This document shows positions 6,962-12,519 of a stretch of 12,519 nt of DNA, one piece after another. The stretch is taken from positions 1 through 12,519 of the forward strand of contig CALANC010000399.1 of the NCBI GenBank assembly GCA_937925895.1. The letters run 5' to 3'. The first letter of the stretch is position 1. Every line of letters begins with the position of its first letter. The notes under the pieces are model-generated. The model did no database searches and was not told the DNA's origin. It worked only from the letters and a program-made list of their open reading frames with translations. Position numbers and translations under genes: made by a program. This DNA comes from an uncultured Desulfobacterales bacterium (GTDB taxonomy: Bacteria; Desulfobacterota; Desulfobacteria; Desulfobacterales; UBA11574).

Positions 6962-6990
6962 TTGACACTTATTTATCACTACTATATTTT
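6962..6990 (+). promoter_or_regulatory. Sigma-70 promoter of the HNH nuclease / HhH gene pair
   Basis: A perfect -35 TTGACA (6962-6967), a 17-bp spacer and TATTTT (6985-6990, 4 of 6) as -10. The start would be near 6997, giving a leader of under 30 bases that holds GGAGG (7011-7015), nine bases before the ATG at 7025. Confidence 0.65.
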
Positions 6991-7024
6991 ACTGAAATAA
7001 CAAAAACTTTGGAGGCTGCTGTAT

Positions 7025-7408
7025 ATGTCACAAAACGAAAGGCATACGGAAACAGAAAGGCAGAAACAGATAATAGCCGAAGCCCGACGCAACAGGGAGC
7101 TTCGGGAGAAGACATACCGGGAGCGGGCGCTGAAACTCTTTCCACACGTATGCGGAAAGTGCGGGCGCGAATTTTCAGGCAAAAAGCTTAAAGAACTGAC
7201 GGTTCACCACAGGGATCATGACCACGACAACAACCCCCCTGACGGGAGCAACTGGGAACTGTTGTGCATCTACTGCCACGACAACGAGCACTCCCGGCAT
7301 GTTGATGCGGAATGGTATGGCGCCGAAGTTCCGGGCGGGGATCAGGAGTCGGCCTCATCTAACAAGCCGTTTGCAGGCCTTGCCGCCTTGCTGAAGAAGA
7401 AGGAATAG
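7025..7408 (+). CDS. yajD: HNH nuclease, YajD family
   Basis: 127 residues. A highly charged N-terminal helix of about 30 residues (RHTETERQKQIIAEARRNREL) precedes the HNH core: YRERALKLFPHVCGKCGREF with CxxC 43-46, LTVHHRDHDHDNNPPDGSNWELLCIYCHDNEHS with His61-His62, Asn76, CxxC 81-84 and His85/His89. This closely resembles E. coli YajD (ELTVHHIDHDH, DGSNWELLCLYCHDHEH), including the C-terminal PFAxLxxxxxKK element. The four Cys form a structural zinc site and the His/Asn residues a metal-dependent DNA-nicking site. The cellular role of YajD is not established. Good promoter and GGAGG ribosome site; the helix-hairpin-helix gene follows after 18 bases. The base composition is more GC-rich than in the following gene. 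Confidence 0.93.
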   Translation: MSQNERHTETERQKQIIAEARRNRELREKTYRERALKLFPHVCGKCGREFSGKKLKELTVHHRDHDHDNNPPDGSNWELLCIYCHDNEHSRHVDAEWYGAEVPGGDQESASSNKPFAGLAALLKKKE

Positions 7409-7426
7409 CTGAAGGAGATTTTTTTG

Positions 7427-7666
7427 ATGAAGAACCCAGACAGAGAAACAGTTTCACGACTTGAAAAGCTTCCTAACATTGGAAAAGCGATGGCGGCCGA
7501 TCTCCAATTGATTGGCATTGACCATCCAAAGAAACTGATTGGAAAAGAATCGTTTGAATTGTATGAGACGCTTTGTACAACATCCGGGAAAAGACATGAT
7601 CCTTGTGTTATTGATGTGTTTATGTCGGTTATTCATTTTATGGAAGGCGGAGATCCGCTCCCCTAG
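7427..7666 (+). CDS. Helix-hairpin-helix protein, Cdd1 (pathogenicity locus) family, possibly truncated by an amber codon
   Basis: 79 residues from the ATG at 7427, nine bases after GAAGGAG; a TTG one codon earlier is less likely. LEKLPNIGKAMAADLQLIGI (12-31) is a helix-hairpin-helix with the Gly-containing hairpin (NIGK). It is followed by LIGKESFELYETLC and RHDPCVIDVFMSVIHFMEGGDPLP, the Cdd1-type C-terminal half. Such domains bind DNA non-specifically; Cdd1 function is unknown. In the family, as I recall it, this region continues PWWxxTxxRK. Here the frame reads P, TAG, then W-S-F-T-D-E-R-K-K, so the TAG at 7664-7666 may be a TGG-to-TAG change in the first Trp. The alternative is that the protein ends naturally. 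It follows the HNH gene by 18 bases and is likely cotranscribed with it. Confidence 0.8.
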   Translation: MKNPDRETVSRLEKLPNIGKAMAADLQLIGIDHPKKLIGKESFELYETLCTTSGKRHDPCVIDVFMSVIHFMEGGDPLP

Positions 7667-7725
7667 TGGTCATTTACCGATGAACGAAAAAAGCATATCG
7701 CCCAAAAAAAGCCTACAACTCCATG

Positions 7726-8295
7726 TTACTTAATGTCTTTCCCGATTGACCATGCATCCCCGATCTTTTCCCCAATGCCGTGATAAGTTTTGGATGAAAG
7801 CGCAAATATAATCGGCTTGAATTTTTCTATATCAATATTCCCATTTGCATCCATTACGGCCACATCAACTTTAACATCAAGAATTTCACCAATAAATTGG
7901 GTATGTAATCCTATCTCAAATGTATGAAGGAGTTTGCATTCTAAAATAAGAGGGAATTCCTTGACATATGGTGCTTTTACCAAATCACTTTCCACAGGAG
8001 TGAGGCCAGTTGCTGAAAACTTGTCCTCTGTTTTGCCTGATGCCATTCCAAAATAATCAGACTCCCTAACATACTTTTCAGAGGGAATACTTATAGTATA
8101 CGCTTTGTTTTCCACAATACTTCCATAGCTGTATGTTGCTTTTCTCAGTGATACTGTAACACATGGAGGTTTAGAGCTGCAAATCCCTCCCCAAGCGGCC
8201 GTCATAACATTTGGTTTCCCTGATTTGTCATATGTCCCTACGATAAGGATAGGGGCCGGATAGACTATTGTCTGTGCACCAATGGATTTTTTCAT
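7726..8295 (-). CDS. Flavoredoxin-like flavin reductase family protein (FMN-binding split barrel)
   Basis: 189 residues from the ATG at 8293-8295, chosen because GTGGAGG lies six bases upstream; an upstream ATG five codons earlier has no such site. The sequence fits the flavin-reductase/DIM6-NTAB split-barrel fold: KSIGAQTIVYPAPILIVGTYD (N-terminal strands), GKPNVMTAAWGGICSSKPP (about 26-44, FMN-binding), SLRKATYSYGSI, ESDYFGMASGKTEDKF, and IGLHTQFIGEILDV. It looks most like Desulfovibrio flavoredoxin, an FMN electron carrier linked to thiosulfate/sulfite metabolism; a generic NAD(P)H:flavin oxidoreductase is the alternative. It is single-gene and convergent with the HhH gene (59 bases between stops), with a plausible promoter just upstream. 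Confidence 0.88.
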   Translation of the reverse strand: MKKSIGAQTIVYPAPILIVGTYDKSGKPNVMTAAWGGICSSKPPCVTVSLRKATYSYGSIVENKAYTISIPSEKYVRESDYFGMASGKTEDKFSATGLTPVESDLVKAPYVKEFPLILECKLLHTFEIGLHTQFIGEILDVKVDVAVMDANGNIDIEKFKPIIFALSSKTYHGIGEKIGDAWSIGKDIK

Positions 8296-8316
8296 AATTA
8301 ACCTCCACAAGAAATT

Positions 8317-8344
8317 AATATAAATTCAAAGGACATTATCACAA
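8317..8344 (-). promoter_or_regulatory. Candidate sigma-70 promoter of the flavoredoxin-like gene
   Basis: On the - strand, TTGTGA (8344-8339), a 16-bp spacer and TATATT (8322-8317). Transcription would begin near 8310, about 15 bases before the ATG, with the GGAGG inside this short leader. Moderate match. Confidence 0.4.
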
Positions 8345-8537
8345 AAAATTATTGAACATATACCAAACAAGAAGATAGAAGGCAAGGTTGCGATAGCGTT
8401 GGTTCAATCAAGAGAGATAGGGTGTTATGAATCATCTTGGTTTTATAAAAAAGCTGGAAAGGATCACACAATTCAGTTAATAATAACCTTTGTAACCAAA
8501 TTGGTATGTTCTAAATGCAATATGAAAAGAGACTCCT

Positions 8538-10835
8538 ATGATAAAAAAAATATTTATTTTCAGCGCAACGATTCTTTTTTTTGTTCTCCTTGGAGTTATT
8601 CTTTATGGCTGGCACCTCTCTAGTAAGGTAGATGAGCGATTTTCATCCCGACGATGGAGTATACCGTCAAAAGTTTTCACGGATACAATATTACTTTACC
8701 CCGGTCAACGACTTAATCAAAGCCTATTTCAAGAGAAACTCAAGCGAGCGGGGTATCGAGAAGTCTCCAGACACCCGGCAAGAAGAGGGGAAATGCAAAT
8801 CATCCGAAAAGGTATACGTATTTTCCTAAATGACCTTAAAACACCATGGGAAAACAGAGAAGGGTTTCTTATAAACATAAAAATTGCTGAGAATACGATC
8901 GAATCCATTGTTCGGCAAGATAATGGGATGTCCTTACCGCTCTTGGAAATTGAACCTGAAGAAATCATGCTTTTCTTCGGTCTTGAGCGGGAACGTCGCC
9001 AACTGGTTTCTATTAATCAGATCCCCGAACATTTTATCCATGCAATTTTAGCAGCAGAAGATAGTCGCTTTTTTCAACACTGGGGGATTGATCCAATTGC
9101 TATTTTGCGGGCATTGATAGCAAACTTGCGGTACGGTAGAATTCAACAAGGTGGTTCAACCATTACTCAACAATTGGCTAAAAACTATTTTCTAACGCCC
9201 AATAGAAACCTGAGACGTAAATTTCAGGAAGTCTTGTTGGCTCTTTCAATGGAATTGATGTACCCAAAAGAGGACATACTCGAAATATATCTAAACGAGA
9301 TTTATTTGGGTCAGAAAGGTTCGGTCGCCATCAATGGTATTGGTGAAGCCGCTTATTTTTATTTCGGAAAACCTGTTCAGGAATTATCTGTATCAGAGGC
9401 TGCTACGATAGCCGGCCTTATCAAAGCTCCTAACCACTATTCACCCTATGCGGATAAAAAAGCCTGTCAGGTTCGCAGAAATTTAGTTTTAACAGCCATG
9501 GGACGGAAAGGTTGGATATCTGATGAAAAACTCAAAGTGCAAACAAATGCACCGATTAAGCCCGTCGGATACACCGAATATGGGAAAAAAGCTCCGTATT
9601 TTATCGATTACCTGACACAGCAACTTAGAATGCTTTATAAACCTGAAGATCTATCAACGCTGGGACTTTCGATATATACAACTCTTGATTCCCAGGTTCA
9701 AATGGCTGCTGAAAAAGCATTGACAAGGGGTTTACAGAACTTGGAAAAAAAATTCCCTGCCCTGAAGCGCAAATCATCTGATATAAGTCTCCAGGGCGCT
9801 TTGATTGTCATGCAACCGAAAACAGGCCACATTCTTGCTATGGTCGGTGGGCGCAACTATAGTGAGAGCCAGTTCAACCGTATTACCCAAGCTCGCCGCC
9901 AACCCGGCAGTGCTTTCAAACCATTTATTTATGCGACTGGTCTGGATACATTTACCCCAATAAGTATTCTTTCCAACAAGCCCAAAGCATATTTAATCAA
10001 TGGTAAAACCTGGATTCCGAAAAACTTTGAGCAAGATGAGAATTACCAAGTGACTGTTAGAAAAGCCATTGAAAACTCATATAATTTGGCCACCGTTGAC
10101 CTGGCTATGCAAATCGGATTGAAAAAAATCATTGAAAACGCAACGCGATTCGGCTTCTCAACATCATTTAAGCCATATCCTTCTTTGGCACTAGGTGCAT
10201 TTGAAGTGATACCTATGGAGCTTGCTCGTGCGTATTGTGTTTTTGCGGCCGGAGGAATTATGCCCTTTCCATCTGCATTAAAAGCAGTTTCCGATGAGAA
10301 TGGTAATGTGCTTGAACAGCGTCATATAAAAATCGAGCGTTTGATTTCCACAGAAGAGGCGTTTATCATAAATTCCTTATTACGTGGCGTTGTAGACAGC
10401 GGAACGGGTCGGTCTCTCAGGGATAGAGGAATCAATTGGCCTGTTGCTGGCAAGACCGGTACAACCAATAACTACCGAGATGCCTGGTTCATAGGGTACA
10501 CACCAGACATACTTGCACTTGTTTGGGTTGGTTTCGACAACGGCGCCTCTATTAAATCCACCGGTGCTGAAGCAGCTCTTCCAATTTGGGCAGAACTAAT
10601 GAATGCGATTCCACACCACATTTCTAAAAATGACTTCAGGGTGCCTAATGGAATCGTAAAAAAATTAATTTGCGGTGTTGACGGCAAGAATTATGCATCA
10701 AAAAATTGCCCCAAACCTTATGAAGAGTATTTTCTATTGGAAAATGTTCTGGAAGAATCAATCCATGAAGGCTCCAGGCCGGGAATTTTTGAGCAACTTA
10801 GAGAGGGCATAAAAAATTTATTTAAAGGGAATTGA
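8538..10835 (+). CDS. mrcB: Bifunctional penicillin-binding protein, PBP1b type (class A)
   Basis: 765 residues. It polymerises lipid II into glycan strands and cross-links peptides in the periplasm. A single N-terminal membrane anchor (5-27) is followed by a UB2H-like region (RWSIPSKVFTDTILLYPGQRL, about 39-110), which marks PBP1b rather than PBP1a. The GT51 domain has catalytic Glu174 in AAEDSRFFQHWGID, GGSTITQQLAKN and EIYLNEIYLG. The transpeptidase has the SxxK nucleophile S458 (PGSAFKPF), SYN (514-516) and KTGTT (639-643). All catalytic motifs are intact. The C-terminus after about 690 is short, so the protein is somewhat smaller than E. coli PBP1b. The ribosome site is weak (AGAG). The TPR lipoprotein starts one base after the TGA, so coupled translation is likely. 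Confidence 0.96.
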   Translation: MIKKIFIFSATILFFVLLGVILYGWHLSSKVDERFSSRRWSIPSKVFTDTILLYPGQRLNQSLFQEKLKRAGYREVSRHPARRGEMQIIRKGIRIFLNDLKTPWENREGFLINIKIAENTIESIVRQDNGMSLPLLEIEPEEIMLFFGLERERRQLVSINQIPEHFIHAILAAEDSRFFQHWGIDPIAILRALIANLRYGRIQQGGSTITQQLAKNYFLTPNRNLRRKFQEVLLALSMELMYPKEDILEIYLNEIYLGQKGSVAINGIGEAAYFYFGKPVQELSVSEAATIAGLIKAPNHYSPYADKKACQVRRNLVLTAMGRKGWISDEKLKVQTNAPIKPVGYTEYGKKAPYFIDYLTQQLRMLYKPEDLSTLGLSIYTTLDSQVQMAAEKALTRGLQNLEKKFPALKRKSSDISLQGALIVMQPKTGHILAMVGGRNYSESQFNRITQARRQPGSAFKPFIYATGLDTFTPISILSNKPKAYLINGKTWIPKNFEQDENYQVTVRKAIENSYNLATVDLAMQIGLKKIIENATRFGFSTSFKPYPSLALGAFEVIPMELARAYCVFAAGGIMPFPSALKAVSDENGNVLEQRHIKIERLISTEEAFIINSLLRGVVDSGTGRSLRDRGINWPVAGKTGTTNNYRDAWFIGYTPDILALVWVGFDNGASIKSTGAEAALPIWAELMNAIPHHISKNDFRVPNGIVKKLICGVDGKNYASKNCPKPYEEYFLLENVLEESIHEGSRPGIFEQLREGIKNLFKGN

Positions 10836-10836
10836 A

Positions 10837-11214
10837 TTGAAAAGAGTAATAATTTTGGCACTCCTTATAATAGTGTTATCAGGATGCACTAAACAAATAG
10901 CTCATGAAGAGTTGCGGCAACCAAGCCCACGAGAAAAAGCCTCAGTCCAGCTTACCCAGAAAGGCAAGCAGCTTTTAAATGAAGGAAAACCTGATAATGC
11001 AATCCGGCTGCTTGAACAAGCGATTGGTCTTAACCCAAACAATGGGCAATGTTATTTTTACCTTTCCCAAGCTTGGTTGAGAAAAGGAATATATTCTGAA
11101 GCAAAAGAATTTAACCGCCTGGCTGAAATTTACCTGAAAGATGATAAGAATTGGATGATCCGGCTGGAAAAGCAAGCGAATCAAATTGAAAGGATGGGCA
11201 ATAATGCTCCGTAA
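10837..11214 (+). CDS. TPR lipoprotein, likely partner of the upstream PBP1b
   Basis: 125 residues from a TTG start, six bases after AAAGGGA and one base after the PBP1b stop. The N-terminus MKRVIILALLIIVLSGC is a lipoprotein signal with Cys17 as the lipidated residue; Thr18-Lys19 follow, which is compatible with the outer membrane. After a polar linker, residues about 39-110 form two TPR-like helix pairs (GKQLLNEGKPDNAIRLLEQAIGLNPNN, CYFYLSQAWLRKGIYSEAKEFNRLAEIYL). TPR proteins bind partners. By position it resembles outer-membrane lipoprotein activators (LpoA/LpoB) or CpoB-type regulators of class A PBPs in enterics, though it is not recognisably homologous to LpoB. Confidence 0.88.
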   Translation: MKRVIILALLIIVLSGCTKQIAHEELRQPSPREKASVQLTQKGKQLLNEGKPDNAIRLLEQAIGLNPNNGQCYFYLSQAWLRKGIYSEAKEFNRLAEIYLKDDKNWMIRLEKQANQIERMGNNAP

Positions 11215-11363
11215 TATTTATCTGTTATTATTTCTTTAGCAAGGTCATTATATTTTTCTTTTAAATTATTCCATGAATTAGGGCTATTGAGAAATCTAAG
11301 CCGAGTTTCAATTGCTTTTTGTATCTCGATTTTAGAATAAGGGAGATGTTGGGGGTAGCCTTG
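11181..11363 (-). pseudogene. Start-less ORF fragment convergent with the TPR lipoprotein gene
   Basis: The - strand has an open frame from 11363 to the TGA at 11181-11183 with protein-like sequence (YSKIEIQKAIETRLRFLNSPNSW..., KEKYNDLAKEIITDKYY) but no ATG, GTG or TTG before the end region, and a TGA directly upstream. Just upstream, a different frame reads IIRCKEVYKGEPDKATPNIS, so a frameshifted remnant is possible. The fragment's end overlaps the 3' end of the lipoprotein gene by 34 bases. It may also be chance coding-like sequence. Confidence 0.3.
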
Positions 11364-11379
11364 TCAGGTTCTCCCTTAT
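11337..11379. repeat. Inverted repeat with 10-bp perfect arms
   Basis: ATAAGGGAGA (11337-11346) and TCTCCCTTAT (11370-11379) are perfect complements around a 23-base loop containing GGGGGTAGCC. It lies 27 bases past the stop of the - strand gene at 11406-11900. There is no T-run, so it is not a standard intrinsic terminator. It could be a processing or stabilising hairpin, or a dispersed intergenic repeat. Confidence 0.6.
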
Positions 11380-11405
11380 AAACTTCCTTGCATCTAATAA
11401 TGTTA

Positions 11406-11900
11406 TTACTTTTCCCCTGTGTAAAATGGGGCTTGCTTATATATCAATCTGTATCCAAAATTTACGATGCGAAGCCGTTCAACATCATCAGGCCATCGAT
11501 CTAATTCGTGAGTATGGAGCTCTTCTAAATCATCGGCATCAATAGTTAGAATGATTAGCACATACAATTCAGGCACGTTCGAGCTATTAAGCAAAAACTC
11601 CTTAAGTTCAGGGTAAAAATTCTTTTTCACACCGATGTCAGCACATATGTTATTTTCTTCAGGCATAGTTAAATAACCAAAGATGCTATCTTCAGATCGG
11701 ATATAAGGCCTTTTTTCTGTAAATGCTATTTCAACCTGAATGTTTGTCGGTCGGTTATTGTTGATAAATTTGACCCCTTCAACCTTTCCTGACAATTGGA
11801 TAACCTGATAGGCAAGTTCAGAATCCATTTCAAGGTCAGACAAAATTAAACAGGCCCATTTTTCTACCCTAAACGCTATATCTCTTGTAAATTTTGCCAT
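11406..11900 (-). CDS. Unrecognised 164-residue soluble protein
   Basis: I do not recognise this family. It begins MAKFTRDIAFRVEKWACLILSDLEMDSELAYQVIQL and has alternating hydrophobic strands (VEGVKFINN, IQVEIAFTEKRPYI, LYVLIILTIDADDLEELHTHE, VERLRIVNFGYRLIY) that suggest an alpha/beta fold. It has an acidic bias, no signal peptide and no membrane segment. GAGGGG lies about six bases before the ATG on this strand. The TAA stop is followed by the 10-bp-arm inverted repeat. It is separated from the neighbouring genes by about 180-190 bases on both sides, so it appears to be a single-gene unit. Confidence 0.7.
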   Translation of the reverse strand: MAKFTRDIAFRVEKWACLILSDLEMDSELAYQVIQLSGKVEGVKFINNNRPTNIQVEIAFTEKRPYIRSEDSIFGYLTMPEENNICADIGVKKNFYPELKEFLLNSSNVPELYVLIILTIDADDLEELHTHELDRWPDDVERLRIVNFGYRLIYKQAPFYTGEK

Positions 11901-11940
11901 AAAAGCCCCTCACTTTCTCCCTTTTAATTTAGCCCAAAAG

Positions 11941-12034
11941 GCCGGCCAGGATCGCCGGTGTTCGGTTCTGAAGATTACCTTATGAAAATCGGGCTTGCCA
12001 AAACCTGTGCTTTCTTGCCAATCACACAATGTGA
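11941..12034. repeat. Short repeats in the gap upstream of the 164-residue gene
   Basis: The gap 11901-12084 holds a GC-rich island with GCCGGCC and CCGGC-N7-GCCGG (11942-11958), a direct repeat CTTGCCAA at 11994-12001 and 12014-12021 (20-bp period, two turns), and the inverted repeat TCACA-N3-TGTGA (12022-12034). The last three are suitably placed to be control sites for the - strand gene ending at 11406, but no convincing -35/-10 pair was found. Confidence 0.35.
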
Positions 12035-12084
12035 GGCTAATTAATGCTTAATACATATATCATATAAAGGTCATCTACTGATAT

Positions 12085-12330
12085 TTATAACCTTGGATCA
12101 AAATGACCGGGACCTCCACATTCTGGGGTATAACAAGTAACGTTCCGGAAATCACACTTCTCATTACATTGTGAGCATTTGTCTGGAGGTATTGAAGCAG
12201 TGATGAGGAATCCGCATTTAGAACATTTCCAGAAAGTTTGGTCGCATTCAGGACAGATATCTCCTTTGAATTTCCCATCAGTAGTATAACCGCAGTGTGC
12301 ACATTCATATTCTTCTTGATTTCTTTCCAT
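12085..12330 (-). CDS. Rubredoxin-like Cys-rich metal-binding protein
   Basis: 81 residues from the ATG at 12328-12330; AAGGAGG nine bases upstream decides this start over an ATG 11 codons earlier. It has eleven cysteines: CAHC (10-13) with CPEC (26-29), CSKC (36-39) with CSQC (52-55), then C59, C66 and C71. The first two pairs, with CGYTTDG and FWKCSKCGF, resemble rubredoxin/rubrerythrin metal knuckles, so two tetrahedral Fe or Zn sites are likely. The conserved-looking end TCYTPECGGPGHFDPRL is unusual. Such proteins act in electron transfer or as zinc-structured adaptors in anaerobes; which one applies here cannot be told. A partial gene on the same strand ends 72 bases upstream and could share the transcript. 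Confidence 0.8.
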   Translation of the reverse strand: MERNQEEYECAHCGYTTDGKFKGDICPECDQTFWKCSKCGFLITASIPPDKCSQCNEKCDFRNVTCYTPECGGPGHFDPRL

Positions 12331-12402
12331 TTTCCTTAACCTCCTTTTAAGATTCACTTTCAAAAAATAAAAATTTTACAAAATGACCGTAATCACTTAT
12401 GC

Positions 12403-12519
12403 TCAAAAATGTAATACCTTGTCAATCTCGCAGAAACAATACTCGTTAACAGGTTTTGTGATATCTTTAAAATTATATGTTACAAATTCCTGTCTTTTAT
12501 AGCAGGGATCGGTATCCTC
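12403..12519 (-). CDS. 3' end of an unidentified gene entering from the right edge
   Basis: On the - strand the frame is open from the window edge to the TGA at 12403-12405, encoding 38 residues (EDTDPCYKRQEFVTYNFKDI..., NEYCFCEIDKVLHF). The composition is protein-like, with Cys at 6, 28 and 30, but the stretch is too short to assign. It lies upstream of and on the same strand as the rubredoxin-like gene. A chance open frame cannot be excluded. Confidence 0.45.
   Translation of the reverse strand, partial: EDTDPCYKRQEFVTYNFKDITKPVNEYCFCEIDKVLHF

Noticed and set aside
7664..7666. Pyrrolysine readthrough of the Cdd1-like TAG as the main interpretation
   Set aside because: TAG serves as a normal stop in at least three other genes of the window; a point mutation is simpler. 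Kept only as an option to test.
12022..12034. CRP-like site TCACA-N3-TGTGA
   Set aside because: Half-sites are in the opposite orientation and spacing to TGTGA-N6-TCACA.
1..12519. CRISPR arrays, tRNA/rRNA genes, IS elements, riboswitches
   Set aside because: No regularly spaced repeats, no cloverleaf or rRNA-like stretch, no transposase and no recognisable aptamer core was found in the gaps.

Overview
The window looks like a chromosomal segment of a strictly or facultatively anaerobic Gram-negative bacterium, most likely a sulfate-reducer-like member of the Desulfobacterota (old Deltaproteobacteria). The evidence is indirect: a flavoredoxin-type flavin protein, a rubredoxin-like Cys-rich protein, a NifA-type sigma-54 activator, a sigma-54 (-24/-12) promoter, a PBP1b-type murein synthase paired with a TPR lipoprotein, and mixed base composition (glnA/amt segment visibly more GC-rich than the AT-rich right two thirds). 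No rRNA, tRNA, CRISPR array, IS element or phage module was seen.

Left block (1-4573, + strand): a nitrogen-assimilation operon with short gaps. The order is the 3' part of a flotillin/SPFH protein (the gene enters from the left edge), glnA (type I-alpha glutamine synthetase), an unrecognised four-helix membrane protein, and amtB (ammonium channel). The channel imports ammonium and glutamine synthetase fixes it. The flotillin and the small membrane protein look like membrane-organising partners. No PII (glnK/glnB) gene is visible.

Middle block (4683-6990, - strand): a NifA-like sigma-54 activator (GAF, AAA+ with an intact GAFTGA loop, C-terminal HTH) lies just upstream of a 68-residue zinc-ribbon protein. 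The zinc-ribbon gene has its own consensus-quality sigma-54 promoter and, about 130 and 160 bp before the predicted transcript start, two ACA-N4-TGT inverted repeats spaced exactly 30 bp apart. This reads as a self-contained activator, enhancer, promoter and target unit, and it is the most interesting feature of the window. The activator's own upstream region carries palindromes overlapping a plausible sigma-70 promoter.

Right block: a two-gene + strand unit (YajD-type HNH nuclease, then a Cdd1-type helix-hairpin-helix protein that may be cut by an amber codon), a convergent flavoredoxin-like gene (-), then a PBP1b-type bifunctional murein synthase with a downstream TPR lipoprotein (+). The right end (11181-12519) holds three - strand items with no clear pathway: a start-less ORF fragment with a 10-bp-arm inverted repeat, an unrecognised 164-residue protein and an 81-residue protein with 11 cysteines. 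A gene fragment runs off the right edge.
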